Of a DNA stretch of 64,000 bases, positions 35,741-47,400 are shown piece after piece (positions within the stretch are counted from its first letter, which is position 1; the number at the start of each line of letters is the position of its first letter). This DNA is from Membranipora membranacea (taxonomy: Eukaryota > Bryozoa > Gymnolaemata > Cheilostomatida > Membraniporidae), in contig OU612069.1 in the NCBI GenBank assembly GCA_914767715.1, positions 29,449,387 through 29,513,386 on the forward strand. The letters run 5' to 3'. The translations under genes and the position numbers were made by a program. The notes under the pieces were generated by a model. That model was given only the letters and a program-made list of their open reading frames with translations, did no database searches and was not told where the DNA came from.

Positions 35741-38700
35741 TTAGAGAATATCGATCTCCAAGGCATCAGCCAATAGGGCTCCAGCAGCCATACCACCGAG
35801 CGCACCTGTAATAATAACGATAAAGTATACAGACATACCATCCAGAGAGCACCTGTCAAATATGGCAGCATGTCAAACAGTACAGTATGTTAACCAATAA
35901 AACAGTACGATATGTAGTAGCGTGAGTAGCGTTGGTAGCGTGAGTAGCGTGGGTAGCGTGGGTGGCGTTGGTGGCGTGGGTGGCGTGGGTGGCGTGGGTA
36001 GCTTGGGTAGCGTGGGTAGCGTGGGTAGCGTGGGTAGCGTGGGTAGGGTGGGTAGCTTGGGTAGCGTGAGTAGCGTGGGTAGCGTTGGTAGCGTGGGTAG
36101 CGTGGGTAGCGTGACAAATTTGCCTCGCTAACTAGGTTTATTAGATAATTTTTGATTTAGAGAATTTTGGATTCATTTGGCATCAAGACAAATTTATACA
36201 GAATCATTGTTAGTGTTTAATGATATAAGATTTGTATGATTTTTTTTACAATTTAACTTTTTGATGGCATCAAGGAATAACATCCAGTAAAGAATGTTTT
36301 GCAAAGTTCTCGTAGAAATGAGATATCTATCTACTGACTACTACTGAATTTTTACTCCGCACAAAAAAAATAGAAGTTCTTCAATATCAGTCTGATCAGT
36401 TTATGTGTGTAATTTTAGTTAATCCCATTTGATATGCAGAGCCAAGCTAACAGATCATACTTGATCTAAGTTCCGATATACGTAACTTAATGTCTGTGGT
36501 GTCGGAGGGCCGTCTGGTGGGGGCTGGTCAGAGTCTGGGGGCTCAGACTACTGTGGTGACGGCCCTCCGTCTGGTGGGAGCTGGTCAGATTCTGGGGGGC
36601 TCAGACTACTGTGGTGCCGGAGGGCTGTCTGGCGGGGGCTGGTCAGAGTCTGGGGGGCTCAGACTACGGTGGTGCTGATTATCAGTAACATGTCTGACAG
36701 GATTAATTACATCATGTAGTACAGTGAGTGTAGTATACCTATACTGAGCGAAGCAGATCAGGCTTTGGGTAAACTGATATAGAAAACTAAGCCAGATCGT
36801 GACCAGAATCGATTATAGTGGACCAGATGAAATTCTGTATGTCTGATACATCTGGTCACATGCTACTTTGAATGTTCAATATGGTGTCCGTCTATTAATT
36901 AATGGTTGATACTATTCTAAGCTGTTTAGCAATAAAAAGAAGATTGGGCTGCCCCTAAAGAGGGACGCAAGGTGCCCTAAATCCTCATACTGAGAATGTG
37001 ATACATCCTAGAAAACTAGAATGCATCCTAGAGATGAGGCCAAAGAAGACCTCCTAATCGTGGGTGTGCAGCGGGCTTCCAAAACTGAACAGGCACTAAT
37101 TGGCCATTGGCAGTGATACTTTGATCTTAGCCAATAGGCTGAGAAGTGATTGATACTATACTATCAACATTGTTGTATTTATTCATGCAACTCACCCATC
37201 ATCATACCGCTGTTATCGTTCTGCTGCTGCTGCCGATAGGGCTGAGCACCATACTGAGGTCCATAACCTGGGGGTGGTGGGGGCGCCCCATAACCATATC
37301 CTGGTGCCCCATAGGCTACAATCACAGATTGACATTGACTTTTAGTGCTGCATGATACGTCATTTATAGGTTACTGAGTGTAATGAGTTGTCCTCTCATT
37401 GAGGTGAGGGAGACATATCCCAAATACCGCATTACTTCATTTTCAAACATTTTCATATTTTCAACTTTCATAAGTCAAGATGAGCTAACTCAGTTATCAG
37501 ATCACATGGAGTAACATTTTGTCTATATCGATGCAGATATCACAGTAACTCGAAAACCAAATATTTTGTTGGCTGTGTCACATCCACAGCAGCAAATAGG
37601 AGAATTGTCTATACCAACATCAGACACAATAACAACATCCAATATCTTTGCCAGCATCATCATCAGTGCACTCAAACCACGACGTGAGGACACGCAGTTA
37701 CCAGCCAGTGCATCTCACTTGGAATCAAGGACACGCAATTAAATTCAAATCTAAATTCTATTCTCAATACCGGTGCCACCCACTCTTGCGGCAGATCAAC
37801 ACTGGATCAACCCACTCTTGCGGCCGATTCAATCCTCTTTTTGTGGTAATTGAGAAGTGTGTTTTATTCTTGTTTTGTTGCTTATTGACGTCAGCAGTTT
37901 TGTAATGTGTCTGGGTTTATAGTATTTAAGAACATTGTTGTCTATGGAAAGTCATGATCTGTTTGGCGACTCTCTGGTCGACAAGCAGCGTTCTTTTGTT
38001 TGCAACTTCATTTGGAGACAGGTCAGTTTTTTTTAAACATGAAAGTTTTACAGTTTTTAGCATAATATTTTCATTTATTGTACATTAGTGATATTTATAG
38101 GGAAATAGAACTTGCCTTATTATTTGATAATGGCACAGTATAACACTTGGTTGGATTATTTATATCATCAACTAATTTAGTTAAATGAATTAAATTGAGC
38201 ATGCATGGCATCATTAGCTAAAAAGAATAACTTGTTGAAATAAGACATGCATTGTTACGTTGAATTGCGTTTGATGTTACACTTGATAACAGTCAAAAGG
38301 CATGCTCTTGAGTCAAGTGTTTGATCTCAAAACAAATGAGATCGCGGTAAATAAGTCAATGTCACATAGGGAGAATCATCATACCTAGCTGTGAGCACAG
38401 ATCTCAGTAGCGGAGAGTTAATGTGGTAACTCCATAACCCGGAATCCCACAGCTGATAGGTTTTGACTCAGATCGGTTTAGTTTCATACTACTTCCCAAA
38501 GGGCCAAAATACAAAAACTCGATTAAAACAGCTCAATATAAAACTTGATACATAGAGAGAGGTGACTTATGTGGCGACATGTCACAATATAAAAAAAAAA
38601 CTCAACTCCCTACAAGATACTTATTTATAGTAATCACCAGTACCTAGCTCATGTCACATATACACAGTGCAGGAAACTATACTCATACCTGGAGGGGGCG

Positions 38701-41385
38701 CTCCATACCCACCCGGTGATGGTGGGTATCCTGGCGATGGCGGGTACCCAGGCTGTTGGTACTGCGGTGCCATACTAGTAGCTGATCTCTGGTACCCTGA
38801 AACGAACAAGAATCCGTAATATTATCCGATATTACTAGTAGTACTGTTACCAGTAACATGGGGAGAGGGCGAGGAGGGTGTGTATATTACTAGTAGTACT
38901 GTTACAAGTGATGGGGAGAGGGGGAGGTGTATATCAGATACAGGTACATAGGATACAATAAACACATTTGCAATATTCCATATGTGATAAAATACGCTAA
39001 AAGTTTAACAGAATTGGACTAACCAAAGTATAATTATTATGATATATTAAACAAACACGAAATTGTTGTTCAGCAGTTCAGCATATCAGATATGCTATTC
39101 TAGTCAAGTTGTATAAAACAGAGCAGAGCACAGTATTTTATTATTCACCAGGCCCATATGAGAGTGGAACTATTACCTGAAGGGGAGGTGTACTGACCCA
39201 CGTATCCGACACCAGCCTGTGATCTGTTATACAGAGATAGACTCACCTGAAGGGGAGGTGTACTGACCCCCGTATCCGACTCCAGCCTGTGATCTGTTAT
39301 ACAGAGATAGACTCACCTGTAGGGGAGGTGTACTGACCCCCGTATCCGACTCCAGCCTGTGATCTGTTATACAGTGATAAACTCACCTGAAGGGGAGGTG
39401 TACTGACCCACGTATCCGACACCAGCCTGTGATCTGTTATACAGAGATAGACTCACCTGAAGGGGAGGTGTACTGACCCCCGTATCCGACTCCAGTCTGT
39501 GATCTGTTATACAGAGATAGACTCACCTGAAGGGGAGGTGTTCTGACCCCCGTATCCGACTCCAGTCTGTGATCTGTTATACAGAGATAAACTCACCTGA
39601 AGAGGAGGTGTACTGACCCATGTATCCGACACCAGGCTGTGATCTGTTATACAGAGATAAACTCACCTGAAGGGGAGGTGTACTGACCCCCGTATCCGAC
39701 ACCAGCCTGTGATCTGTTATACAGAGATAAACTCACCTGAAGGGGAGGTGTACTGACCCACGTGTCCGACACCAGCCTGTGATCTGTTATACAGAGATAG
39801 ACTCACCTGAAGGGGAGGTGTACTGACCCACGTATCCGACACCAGCCTGTGACTTGTTATACAGAGATAGACTCACCTGAAGGGGAGGTGTACTGACCCC
39901 CCTATCCGACACCAGCCTGTGATCTGTTATACAGAGATAGACTCACCTGAAGGGGAGGTGTACTGACCCACGTATCCGACACCAGCCTGTGATCTGTTAT
40001 ACAGAGATAAACTCACCTGAAGGGGAGGTGTACTGACCCACGTATCCGACACCAGCCTGTGATCTGTTATACAGAGATAGACTCACCTGAAGGGGAGGTG
40101 TACTGACCCACGTATCCGACACCAGGCTGTGATCTGTTATACAGAGATAAACTCACCTGAAGGGGAGGTGTACTGACCCCCGTATCCGACACCAGGCTGT
40201 GATCTGTTATACAGAGATAGACTCACCTGAAGGTGAGGTGTACTGACCCACGTATCCGACTCCAGGCTGTGATCTGTTATACAGAGATAGACTCACCTGA
40301 AGGGGAGGTGCACTGACCCACGTATCCGACTCCAGGCTGTGATCTGTTATACAGAGATAGACTCACCTGAAGGTGAGGTGTACTGACCCACGTATCCGAC
40401 TCCAGGCTGTGATCTGTTATACAGAGATAGACTCACCTGAAGGGGAGGTGTACTGACCCATGTATCCGACTCCAGGCTGTGATCTGTTATACAGAGATAG
40501 ACTCACCTGAAGGGGAGGTGTACTGACCCCCGTATCCGACACCAGCCTGTGATCTGTTATACAGAGATAGACTCACCTGAAGGGGAGGTGCACTGACCCC
40601 CGTATCCGACACCAGCCTGTGATCTGTTATACAGAGATAAACTTACCTGAAGGGGAGGTGTACTGACCCCCGTATCCGACACCAGCCTGTGATCTGTTAT
40701 ACAGAGATAGACTCACCTGAAGGGGAGGTGTTCTGACCCCCGTATCCGACACCAGCCTGTGATCTGTTATACAGAGATAGACTCACCTGAAGAAGAGGTG
40801 TACTGACCCCCGTATCCGACACCAGCCTGTGATCTGTTATACAGAGATAGACTCACCTGAAGGGGAGGTGTACTGACCCCCGTATCTGACACCAGCCTGT
40901 GATCTGTTATACAGAGATAGACTCACCTGAAGGGGAGGTGTACTGACCCCCTTATCCGACACCAGCCTGTGATCTGTTATACAGAGATAGACTCACCTGA
41001 AGGGGAGGTGTACTGACCCACGTATCCGACACCAGCCTGTGATCTGTTATACAGAGATAGACTCACCTGAAGGGGAGGTGTACTGACCCACGTATCCGAC
41101 ACCAGCCTGTGATCTGTTATACAGAGATAGACTCACCTGAAGGGGAGGTGTACTGACCCATGTATCTGACTCCAGTCTGTGATCTGTTATACAGAGATAG
41201 ACTCACCTGAAGGGGAGGTGTACCGACCCATGTATCCGACACCAGTCTGTGATCTGTTATACAGAGATAGACTCACCTGAAGGGGAGGTGTACTGACCCA
41301 CGTATCCGACTCCAGTCTGTGATCGGTTATATGTTTGGCCGTACCCAGGTTCGTACCTCTTTGGAGTTGAGCCAAAACAACCCAT
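35741..41385 (-). CDS. Paralog C: acylated N-terminus, GYPPSP-rich protein
   Basis: Exons 41385-41277, 38796-38689, 37315-37196 and 35805-35741 give 133 residues with phase-1 introns. It starts MGCFGSTPKRYEPGYG (Gly2, Cys3, Ser6: N-myristoylation and palmitoylation pattern). Exon 1 ends GQYTSPS; exon 2 has QQPGYPPSPGYPPSPGGYG; exon 3 has GAPPPPPGYGPQYGAQPY, four Gln and a terminal MMM; exon 4 encodes GALGGMAAGALLADALEIDIL. It is the upstream-most copy in the cluster and by far the longest gene, because intron 1 contains a 2.1-kb array made from its own exon-1/intron-1 junction. Function unknown. Conservation of all four exons among the three copies, despite diverging repeats, argues that all are real genes. 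Confidence 0.87.
35925..36115. repeat. 9-bp minisatellite GTGGGTAGC
   Basis: About 21 copies of GTGGGTAGC, with GTGAGTAGC and GTTGGTAGC variants, in the last intron of paralog C. Both strands are open only because the unit length is a multiple of three. Confidence 0.95.
36484..36680. repeat. 58-bp tandem repeat, three copies
   Basis: Units begin at about 36512, 36570 and 36628 with GTCTGGTGGGGGCTGGTCAG and end GGGGCTCAGACTACTGTGGT. The location is the last intron of paralog C. Confidence 0.9.
39177..41277 (-). repeat. 70-bp array of the paralog C exon-1/intron-1 junction, 31 splice donors
   Basis: Read on the minus strand, each unit contains the last 47 bases of exon 1 (ending CACCTCCCCTTCAG) and the first 23 bases of the intron (GTGAGTCTATCTCTGTATAA plus CAG). 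The first donor is at 41277 and the last at 39177, exactly 2100 bases apart, so there are 30 further units at a constant 70 bp. Units differ by scattered substitutions with no net length change. The last unit continues into different sequence (GTAATAG). Each intronic part also ends in an AACAG acceptor-like motif where exon 1 has AACCG. Confidence 0.95.
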
Positions 41386-41539
41386 TAGTCCTGGTCTTAA
41401 AAAGAGACATTAACATAATCATAGGTAGGATAGGATATGGAGGTAGTAAACAGACCTCAGCAGCAATCTCAGCCCAACATAGTTTTAACAAGTCTCAAAA
41501 TTGCAAATACACAATCCATAGTATCTTTGTATTTACCCT

Positions 41540-41662
41540 AGTCTAAGTGCTAAGACAGCTCCATTGCGAGCGGTATTACATAATCAACCACCCAAATCCC
41601 AATTGGGTGGTTGATTATGTAATGCCACTAACTCCCCATGGAGCAGTCTTAGCACCTAGACT
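41540..41662. mobile_element. Palindromic MITE with 11-bp target duplication
   Basis: The ends AGTCTAAGTGCTAAGAC and GTCTTAGCACCTAGACT are inverted repeats. The centre is a near-perfect stem, ACATAATCAACCACCCAA / TTGGGTGGTTGATTATGT. Direct repeats GTATTTACCCT lie at 41529-41539 and 41663-41673. The element lies about 150 bases upstream of the paralog C start codon, in its likely leader or promoter. Confidence 0.9.
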
Positions 41663-42762
41663 GTATTTACCCTGCCTCTGTTGGCAATGTTGTTTTTGTA
41701 ATCAATATTTGATATAAAATTAATGAGAAACCGCTAGAGACTGTAAATAGTTCAGCTTAATACTATGATTTCTAGCTTACCAAACTGCTGAGCAGATATA
41801 AGATTAGTATAGGTATAGATCAGTGACAGCTATGAGTCATAACAGCATCACCACTACACAGATTCAGTGGCACTTCTTCTCTAGCGATCAGAGAGATCTA
41901 TCCACTACAGAACCTTGGTAGCTCTTCTCTATACGAGATCAGAGAGAGAGAGATCTACCCACGGAGGAGGAGTTGTCTATCATCAGGTTACATCCCTCTA
42001 TACCAGATGTACTCAGTCTCTTATTATAGTGACAGCCTCCCTGACTCTCACTCTATAGTATTATTACCAACAGCAGTCAGCACACCATCATGATGTCATG
42101 ATGTGGGAATTGTTGTAAATAAATACAGACAGACAAATACTTCTACTCCCTATGATATGCTGTTGTTTCTCATGAGTTCAATTCTATATTATAGCTGACT
42201 CGATTAAAATTGAATGTTGATTTTTGGCTACAAATATTTAGTTTTGTCTAGCTGAGACTTATTATCTCCGAGGCAGCTTTTTTGCTTTTAATAAAAGAGA
42301 GTTTGAGATAGGGCTAGTCCAGCTGAGGTAAGATTTGTTATTGAGATAGGGCTAGTCCAGCTGAGATAAGATTTGTTATTGAGAGAGAGCTTTAAATAAT
42401 TAAGCTATTTCATGGCTCAAGCATGAATGTACAGAACGGTGAACTAATCTCAGATGATGTTTTTATGCCACAAGTTGAGTAGATAATTTCTGGTTATGAC
42501 TCGCACTGATTGATCTCAGATATATAATAAGTTTATGTGTAAGTAAAAGATACAGCCGGCTAGGTGAGATAGAATGAGTAAAGGTAGTTATCAGAACGAG
42601 AAGAGGTAGCTGGAGAAAACGAGGCTTGTGATTCAGGTGAGACGATATAAGGGGGAACAACTCCATATACAGGCAACACTGAGGCATATTATTCCGAATT
42701 TGTTGTCATAAGAGGATTGGAGGGAGGGTGGGGGTTATTGACTGTGAATTGATATTTATACA

Positions 42763-43066
42763 TGAGGTTCAGTGACAGACAAGGCTCTGGGTCTGCTGTC
42801 TGGGTTTGGGAGGTTCAGTGACAGACAAGGCTCTGGGTCTGTTGTCTGGGTTTGGGAGGTTCAGTGACAGACAAGGCTCTGGGTCTGTTGTCTGGGGGGT
42901 TCAGTGACAGACAAGGCTCTGGGTCTGTTGTCTGGGTTTGGGGGGTTCAGTGACAGACAAGGCTCTGGGTCTGCTGTCTGGGTTTGGGAGGTTCAGTGAC
43001 AGACAAGGCTCTGGGTCTGTTGTCTGGGTCTGGGAGGTTCAGTGACAGACAAGGCTCTGGGTTTGG
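42763..43066. repeat. 46-48-bp minisatellite
   Basis: About seven copies beginning GTTCAGTGACAGACAAGGCT and ending TGTCTGGGTTTGGGAG, with small length variation in the last few bases. Confidence 0.93.
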
Positions 43067-43199
43067 CAAACATAAGACAAATCTGTGTCATGACAAGAAT
43101 TAAGTTTTATTGGTTTAAATAACTGAAATAAAAAGTACTAGTAGTTTTATACATGAGTAATATTGTGAGTAAATAAACTAAGTGGCTGTGTGCCACATG

Positions 43200-43350
43200 A
43201 GTATTATACTATCTAAATACTATCTGAATACTATCTAAATACTATCTAAATACTATCTAAATACTATCTGAATACTATCTGAATACTATCTAAATACTAT
43301 CTGAATACTATCTGAATAGTATCTAAATACTATCTAAATACTATCTGAAT
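43200..43350. repeat. 11-bp repeat ATACTATCTAA/ATACTATCTGA
   Basis: About thirteen copies of an 11-bp unit with an A/G variation at one position, in AT-rich intergenic DNA. Confidence 0.93.
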
Positions 43351-43939
43351 ATAGTATTTACAGGGAATTGAAAATATCTAACTTTTGGAGTATTATGTTG
43401 TAATTCTTTGACTTGACAAGAGAAGGGGGCAATAAACTATAATAACTCTGGTGATATATCTATGTTCTAGGCTGTGAGAGCCAGCAGACAGGAGCTTTTT
43501 GGGATGAGATAAGGTACTGGGAAAAATAACTATGATATGGATACAGGAAAAACAAATATATGCGTCATGTAATGATTACAATTCAACTAAAGATGGTAGA
43601 GGAAAAAGAAACCTTAGATATATTATTTAAAGTTGCTACTGGCCAAAACATGTTGAGCGAAAACTAAATTCTAAAGATAAAAAAATGACTTCTCTTTGGT
43701 TTGTTCCTTTATTAGCCTGGAAAACAATTGGTAGAATAAGAGGTTCGTTTTTTGGATGCGTTGGAGAAAAAATATGAGAATATACATTGTAATACTGTGG
43801 TATGAGAACGAAATAGTCCAAACAGGCTCGGTTAGAAGGTGAACGGAATAATGAGACAAATTATGAGTTTGTGAGGTGCAGGTTTTACCAGCAGTAGGTA
43901 TTTATATTGCGGAGCCGAACTTATGTAGTTTGCTGACCT

Positions 43940-44415
43940 TAGAGGGAGGTCTTAGTGTGAGATATTGGGGTGAGGTCTCACGTATCTTAGTGTGAGGTCT
44001 TAGTGTGAGATATTGGGGTGAGGTCTCACGTATCTTAGTGTGAGGTCTTAGTGTGAGATATTGGGGTGAGGTCTCACGTATCTTAGTGTGAGGTCTTAGT
44101 GTGAGATATTGGGGTGAGGTCTCACGTATCTTAGTGTGAGGTCTTAGTGTGAGATATTAGGGTGAGGTCTCACGTATCTTAGTGTGAGGTCTTAGTGTGA
44201 GATATTGGGGTGAGGTCTCACGTATCTTAGTGTGAGGTCTTAGTGTGAGATATTGGGGTGAGGTCTCACGTATCTTAGTGTGAGGTCTTAGTGTGAGATA
44301 TTGGGGTGAGGTCTCACGTATCTTAGTGTGAGGTCTTAGTGTGAGATATTAGGGTGAGGTCTCACGTATCTTAGTGTGAGGTCTTAGTGTGAGATATTAG
44401 GGTGAGATCTCACGT
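43940..44415. repeat. 48-bp minisatellite overlapping the end of the zinc-binding gene
   Basis: About ten copies of a unit made of CTTAGTGTGAGGTCTTAGTG, TGAGATATTGGGGTGAGGTC and TCACGTAT. Each unit contains the palindrome-like GTGAGGTCTCAC. The right edge merges into the last coding exon of the minus-strand gene and supplies its final codons and stop. Confidence 0.93.
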
Positions 44416-47400
44416 ATCTTATCGCTGTAACAGGAGGGACAATTAGCCAGATCCATCAGGTGCATCACCTGTAAAATAAACAGAGGTTTGTGTGTGAGTT
44501 AAACAAGACATGAGACTGGATAGACCTGTAATCTAAAGAGGCATATACCTGTCACAGAGTAAGGGTGTTTATGTCCTTACTCTGTGATGTATGAGGTAAA
44601 CACAACATGATTAGTATGAGAAGGCTGCTAAGGTCGACCTCCAGTTAGATGGCTATAATACTACAGGGCGATTAGCAAGACATTATATTCACCGACCATA
44701 CATCATCGTGTACAGTTTCAACTCTCCTCATTTCCCAAATAAACTCACTATGACGTCAGCGTTGACATTTTTGAAAGGGTTAACATACTTGGGATTCTCA
44801 AGAATTTTCACAAACATAACACACAGGATACACAACTCTTAATCCCAATGCATACCTATAGTCTAGATCAGCTGTGGGCAAACTGCGGCCTTTTTGCCAG
44901 TGCGTAATATTTTTGCCTGATGGGTAATATTTTGCGGCCTAATTGTGGCCATTCTGTATTATGCATGTAGCTTAGCTTTCCAGCCACTCTTACTACTTTA
45001 TCAAGTTGTTGTCACAGAGTAAGGATATACAGAGGGGCCACTTCAATGATCGTTATAGTGCCTGCGGTTTTTATCCACTGGGGGAAATTCATCAATCTGG
45101 CCACCTGCCAATTTCAGAATATATATAAGTTACAGTGGAGTTTTGTCATGCAGACATAGCCACCTTTGATAGGTCATAATTCATTCTGTATTTATCCTAA
45201 AGACTGATTTCCAACTTTTCTGAAATGTCCAATCTTCAAGCCATACACCATATTATTGTCATTTTTTACTAGGATACATAGGCTATGAGTAATCCAGGTT
45301 TTTAAAATGAGTTTTATCATATAGATTTACATGGGGCTTAGGTCAATGCATGGACATTTCCTAATTTTGATGACCAGCCGTCTATCAATTGTCACATGTA
45401 AATCTATATGAAAAAACTCATTTTAAAAACCTGGATTACTCTTAGCCTATGAATCCTAGCAAAAAATGACAAAAATATGGTGTATAGCTTGAAGGTTGGA
45501 CATTCCAACAAAGTTGGAAATCAGTCTTTAGCATAAATACAGAATGAATTATGGCCCATCAAAGGTAGGGATGTCTGCAAGGAAAATGCCATTATAACAT
45601 ATAGAGATAATGAGTTTTTGGCATCTAGCTGTGCACAATTTTCCCCCAGTGAATCATAAACCACAGGCACTATAACTATCATTGAAGTGTCCTCTCTGTA
45701 TATCCTTACTCTGTGTTGTTGTCCTTTCGAAATAACACAAAACAGTGACCTATGAATGTTAAAATTACAAGTTTCTCTAACATTGTAGTAATTTTTTTTT
45801 GCAAAACAGTCTCTATGGACAAAAATTCCCTTTGTGACAAGTGCTCCTGCATTATGGCTGAAATGTTCCATATTGAGTTCTTCATTTCACAATCATTTGC
45901 GAAAATTTCCCTCCTTTGAGAGAGGGCGGGAGCTGTGAGGTGAAAACTTTGGCAGGACACGAAAAATATTAAAATTTTTTATTTTCGCTCTGCGAAAATA
46001 CTTCCTTCTCTATCAAAACAGTCCTGTATGAACTTTATTTACACTTTAACCCCTGGGAGGGCGCTACAGCACCCCTCCCGCACCCACCCTCTTCTTTGTC
46101 TTACACATGAAACATGGGGATACAGACATGTACACAATCAAATCATGAGGTAAAATGACATCACAAAACACAAGAAGATTAGATAAACCAGTATTTCTGC
46201 TGAGTTGATGGTTTTATACTGCAGTTTTTAGACATAAATCTGTTTTAGTTTTTACACAAGTGGAAATGCAAAAATCTAACAGAATATATCAGACACACAG
46301 ACAGATGCACAGGCAGACGCAAAGACAGACACACACACAGACACAGAGAGAGAGAGACTGACCCCTTTATGTAGCTCACACTGACGTCTAACTCTACCCA
46401 GGAAGCAGTGTCCGCACATCTCACAGAATATATCGGCCGTCTGTCTGTTACAGATACAGCCATACTCAGCGTCGAACGGTTTCAGAGGCTCGTTATTATT
46501 AGACTCCTTCAGCGCCTACAAATACAGATACAAACATGGATACAGATACGGATACAAACATGGATACGGTTACAGGGTACGGATATAACAATATATAAAT
46601 ACAGCTGATGGACTTGATCACGCTTCGAGTAAATATATATAAGACTATTAGGCTGTCTACTCGACTTTTTATGGCCCACAGATAAAGTGTATGTATACAG
46701 CAGCAGCTGATGGATCTCTTGGTTCCTCAGGCTGAACCTGATTGTTGAAGGACCGAACCATAGTTGTAACGGCCAGCATGGCCTAATTTTAGCTCATTGT
46801 GTTTATCTATTTTGCACTCTATAAAGCCTAATATTTTCATAAGAAAGTGATTCATAAACCCATGCTTTTGTCACCAATCAGTAAATATTTTGAAACCTTT
46901 TGTGGTTATTAATCAGATATCCACCTGTTCGGTGGTTTGCTGTTGCCCGCTATGAAGCTATATGAATCATTCAGATGTTTTGTAAACAATTTAACTGACT
47001 TGTGTATTGATCATAGAGATTTGTTCTATGCTTGGCCTAGCCATGGAAGGTCATGTCATGTTCTACCAATTTAGCACCTGCCGTTTTATAGAGCCAATCA
47101 GGTAATTAATAACTTTACCTTTTCTGTGAATCTGAACTGTTAATATCTTTGATGTGAATAATGTAAAAGTCTCAACTGTATTTGATGTTATACCTGCTAA
47201 TTTAATACTTTTGGAAACAAATTTTTACCAACTTGTTGTTCAAACTTTGTAGTTTGCACAGTGTCTTCATGACATCAGTTGAGACTTACGGATCAATAAA
47301 TTATCTCAACAACTTAACCACAGCTGCTGCTACAATAGTGTTATTACATACCCTAGAGTGGAAACTGTGAACAAAAAGGGCATCAGTTTTGGTCCTAAAT

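Larger units (their letters stand above)
41674..44396. other. Intergenic region between paralog C and the zinc-binding gene
   Basis: Mostly repeats. A two-copy duplication lies at 42295-42380 (GATAGGGCTAGTCCAGCTGA). A 46-48-bp minisatellite of about seven copies lies at 42763-43066 (GTTCAGTGACAGACAAGGCT). (ATACTATCTAA)n lies at 43200-43350, and the 48-bp array follows at 43940. The promoter of paralog C should lie in the left part but no core motif stands out. Confidence 0.55.

Noticed and set aside
35890-36131. Frames with Tyr-Pro-Arg or Gly-Ser-Val repeats
   Set aside because: The 9-bp satellite lies in an intron of paralog C; both strands are open for trivial reasons.
44870-44950. A hAT terminus in GTGGGCAAACTGCGGCC
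   Set aside because: It resembles the end of known hAT elements, but no partner terminus or target duplication was found nearby, so it is at most a fragment.
46045-46090. GGGAGGGCGCTACAGCACCCCTCCC as part of a second copy of the 51166 MITE
   Set aside because: Only the GC-rich palindrome is shared; the CAGTGGCG termini and target duplication are missing, so it is not listed as an element.
46245-46463. A minus-strand frame starting MAVSVTDRRP
   Set aside because: Wrong frame of the zinc-binding exon 46363-46515; the exon frame with CEMCGHC joins its neighbours in phase.
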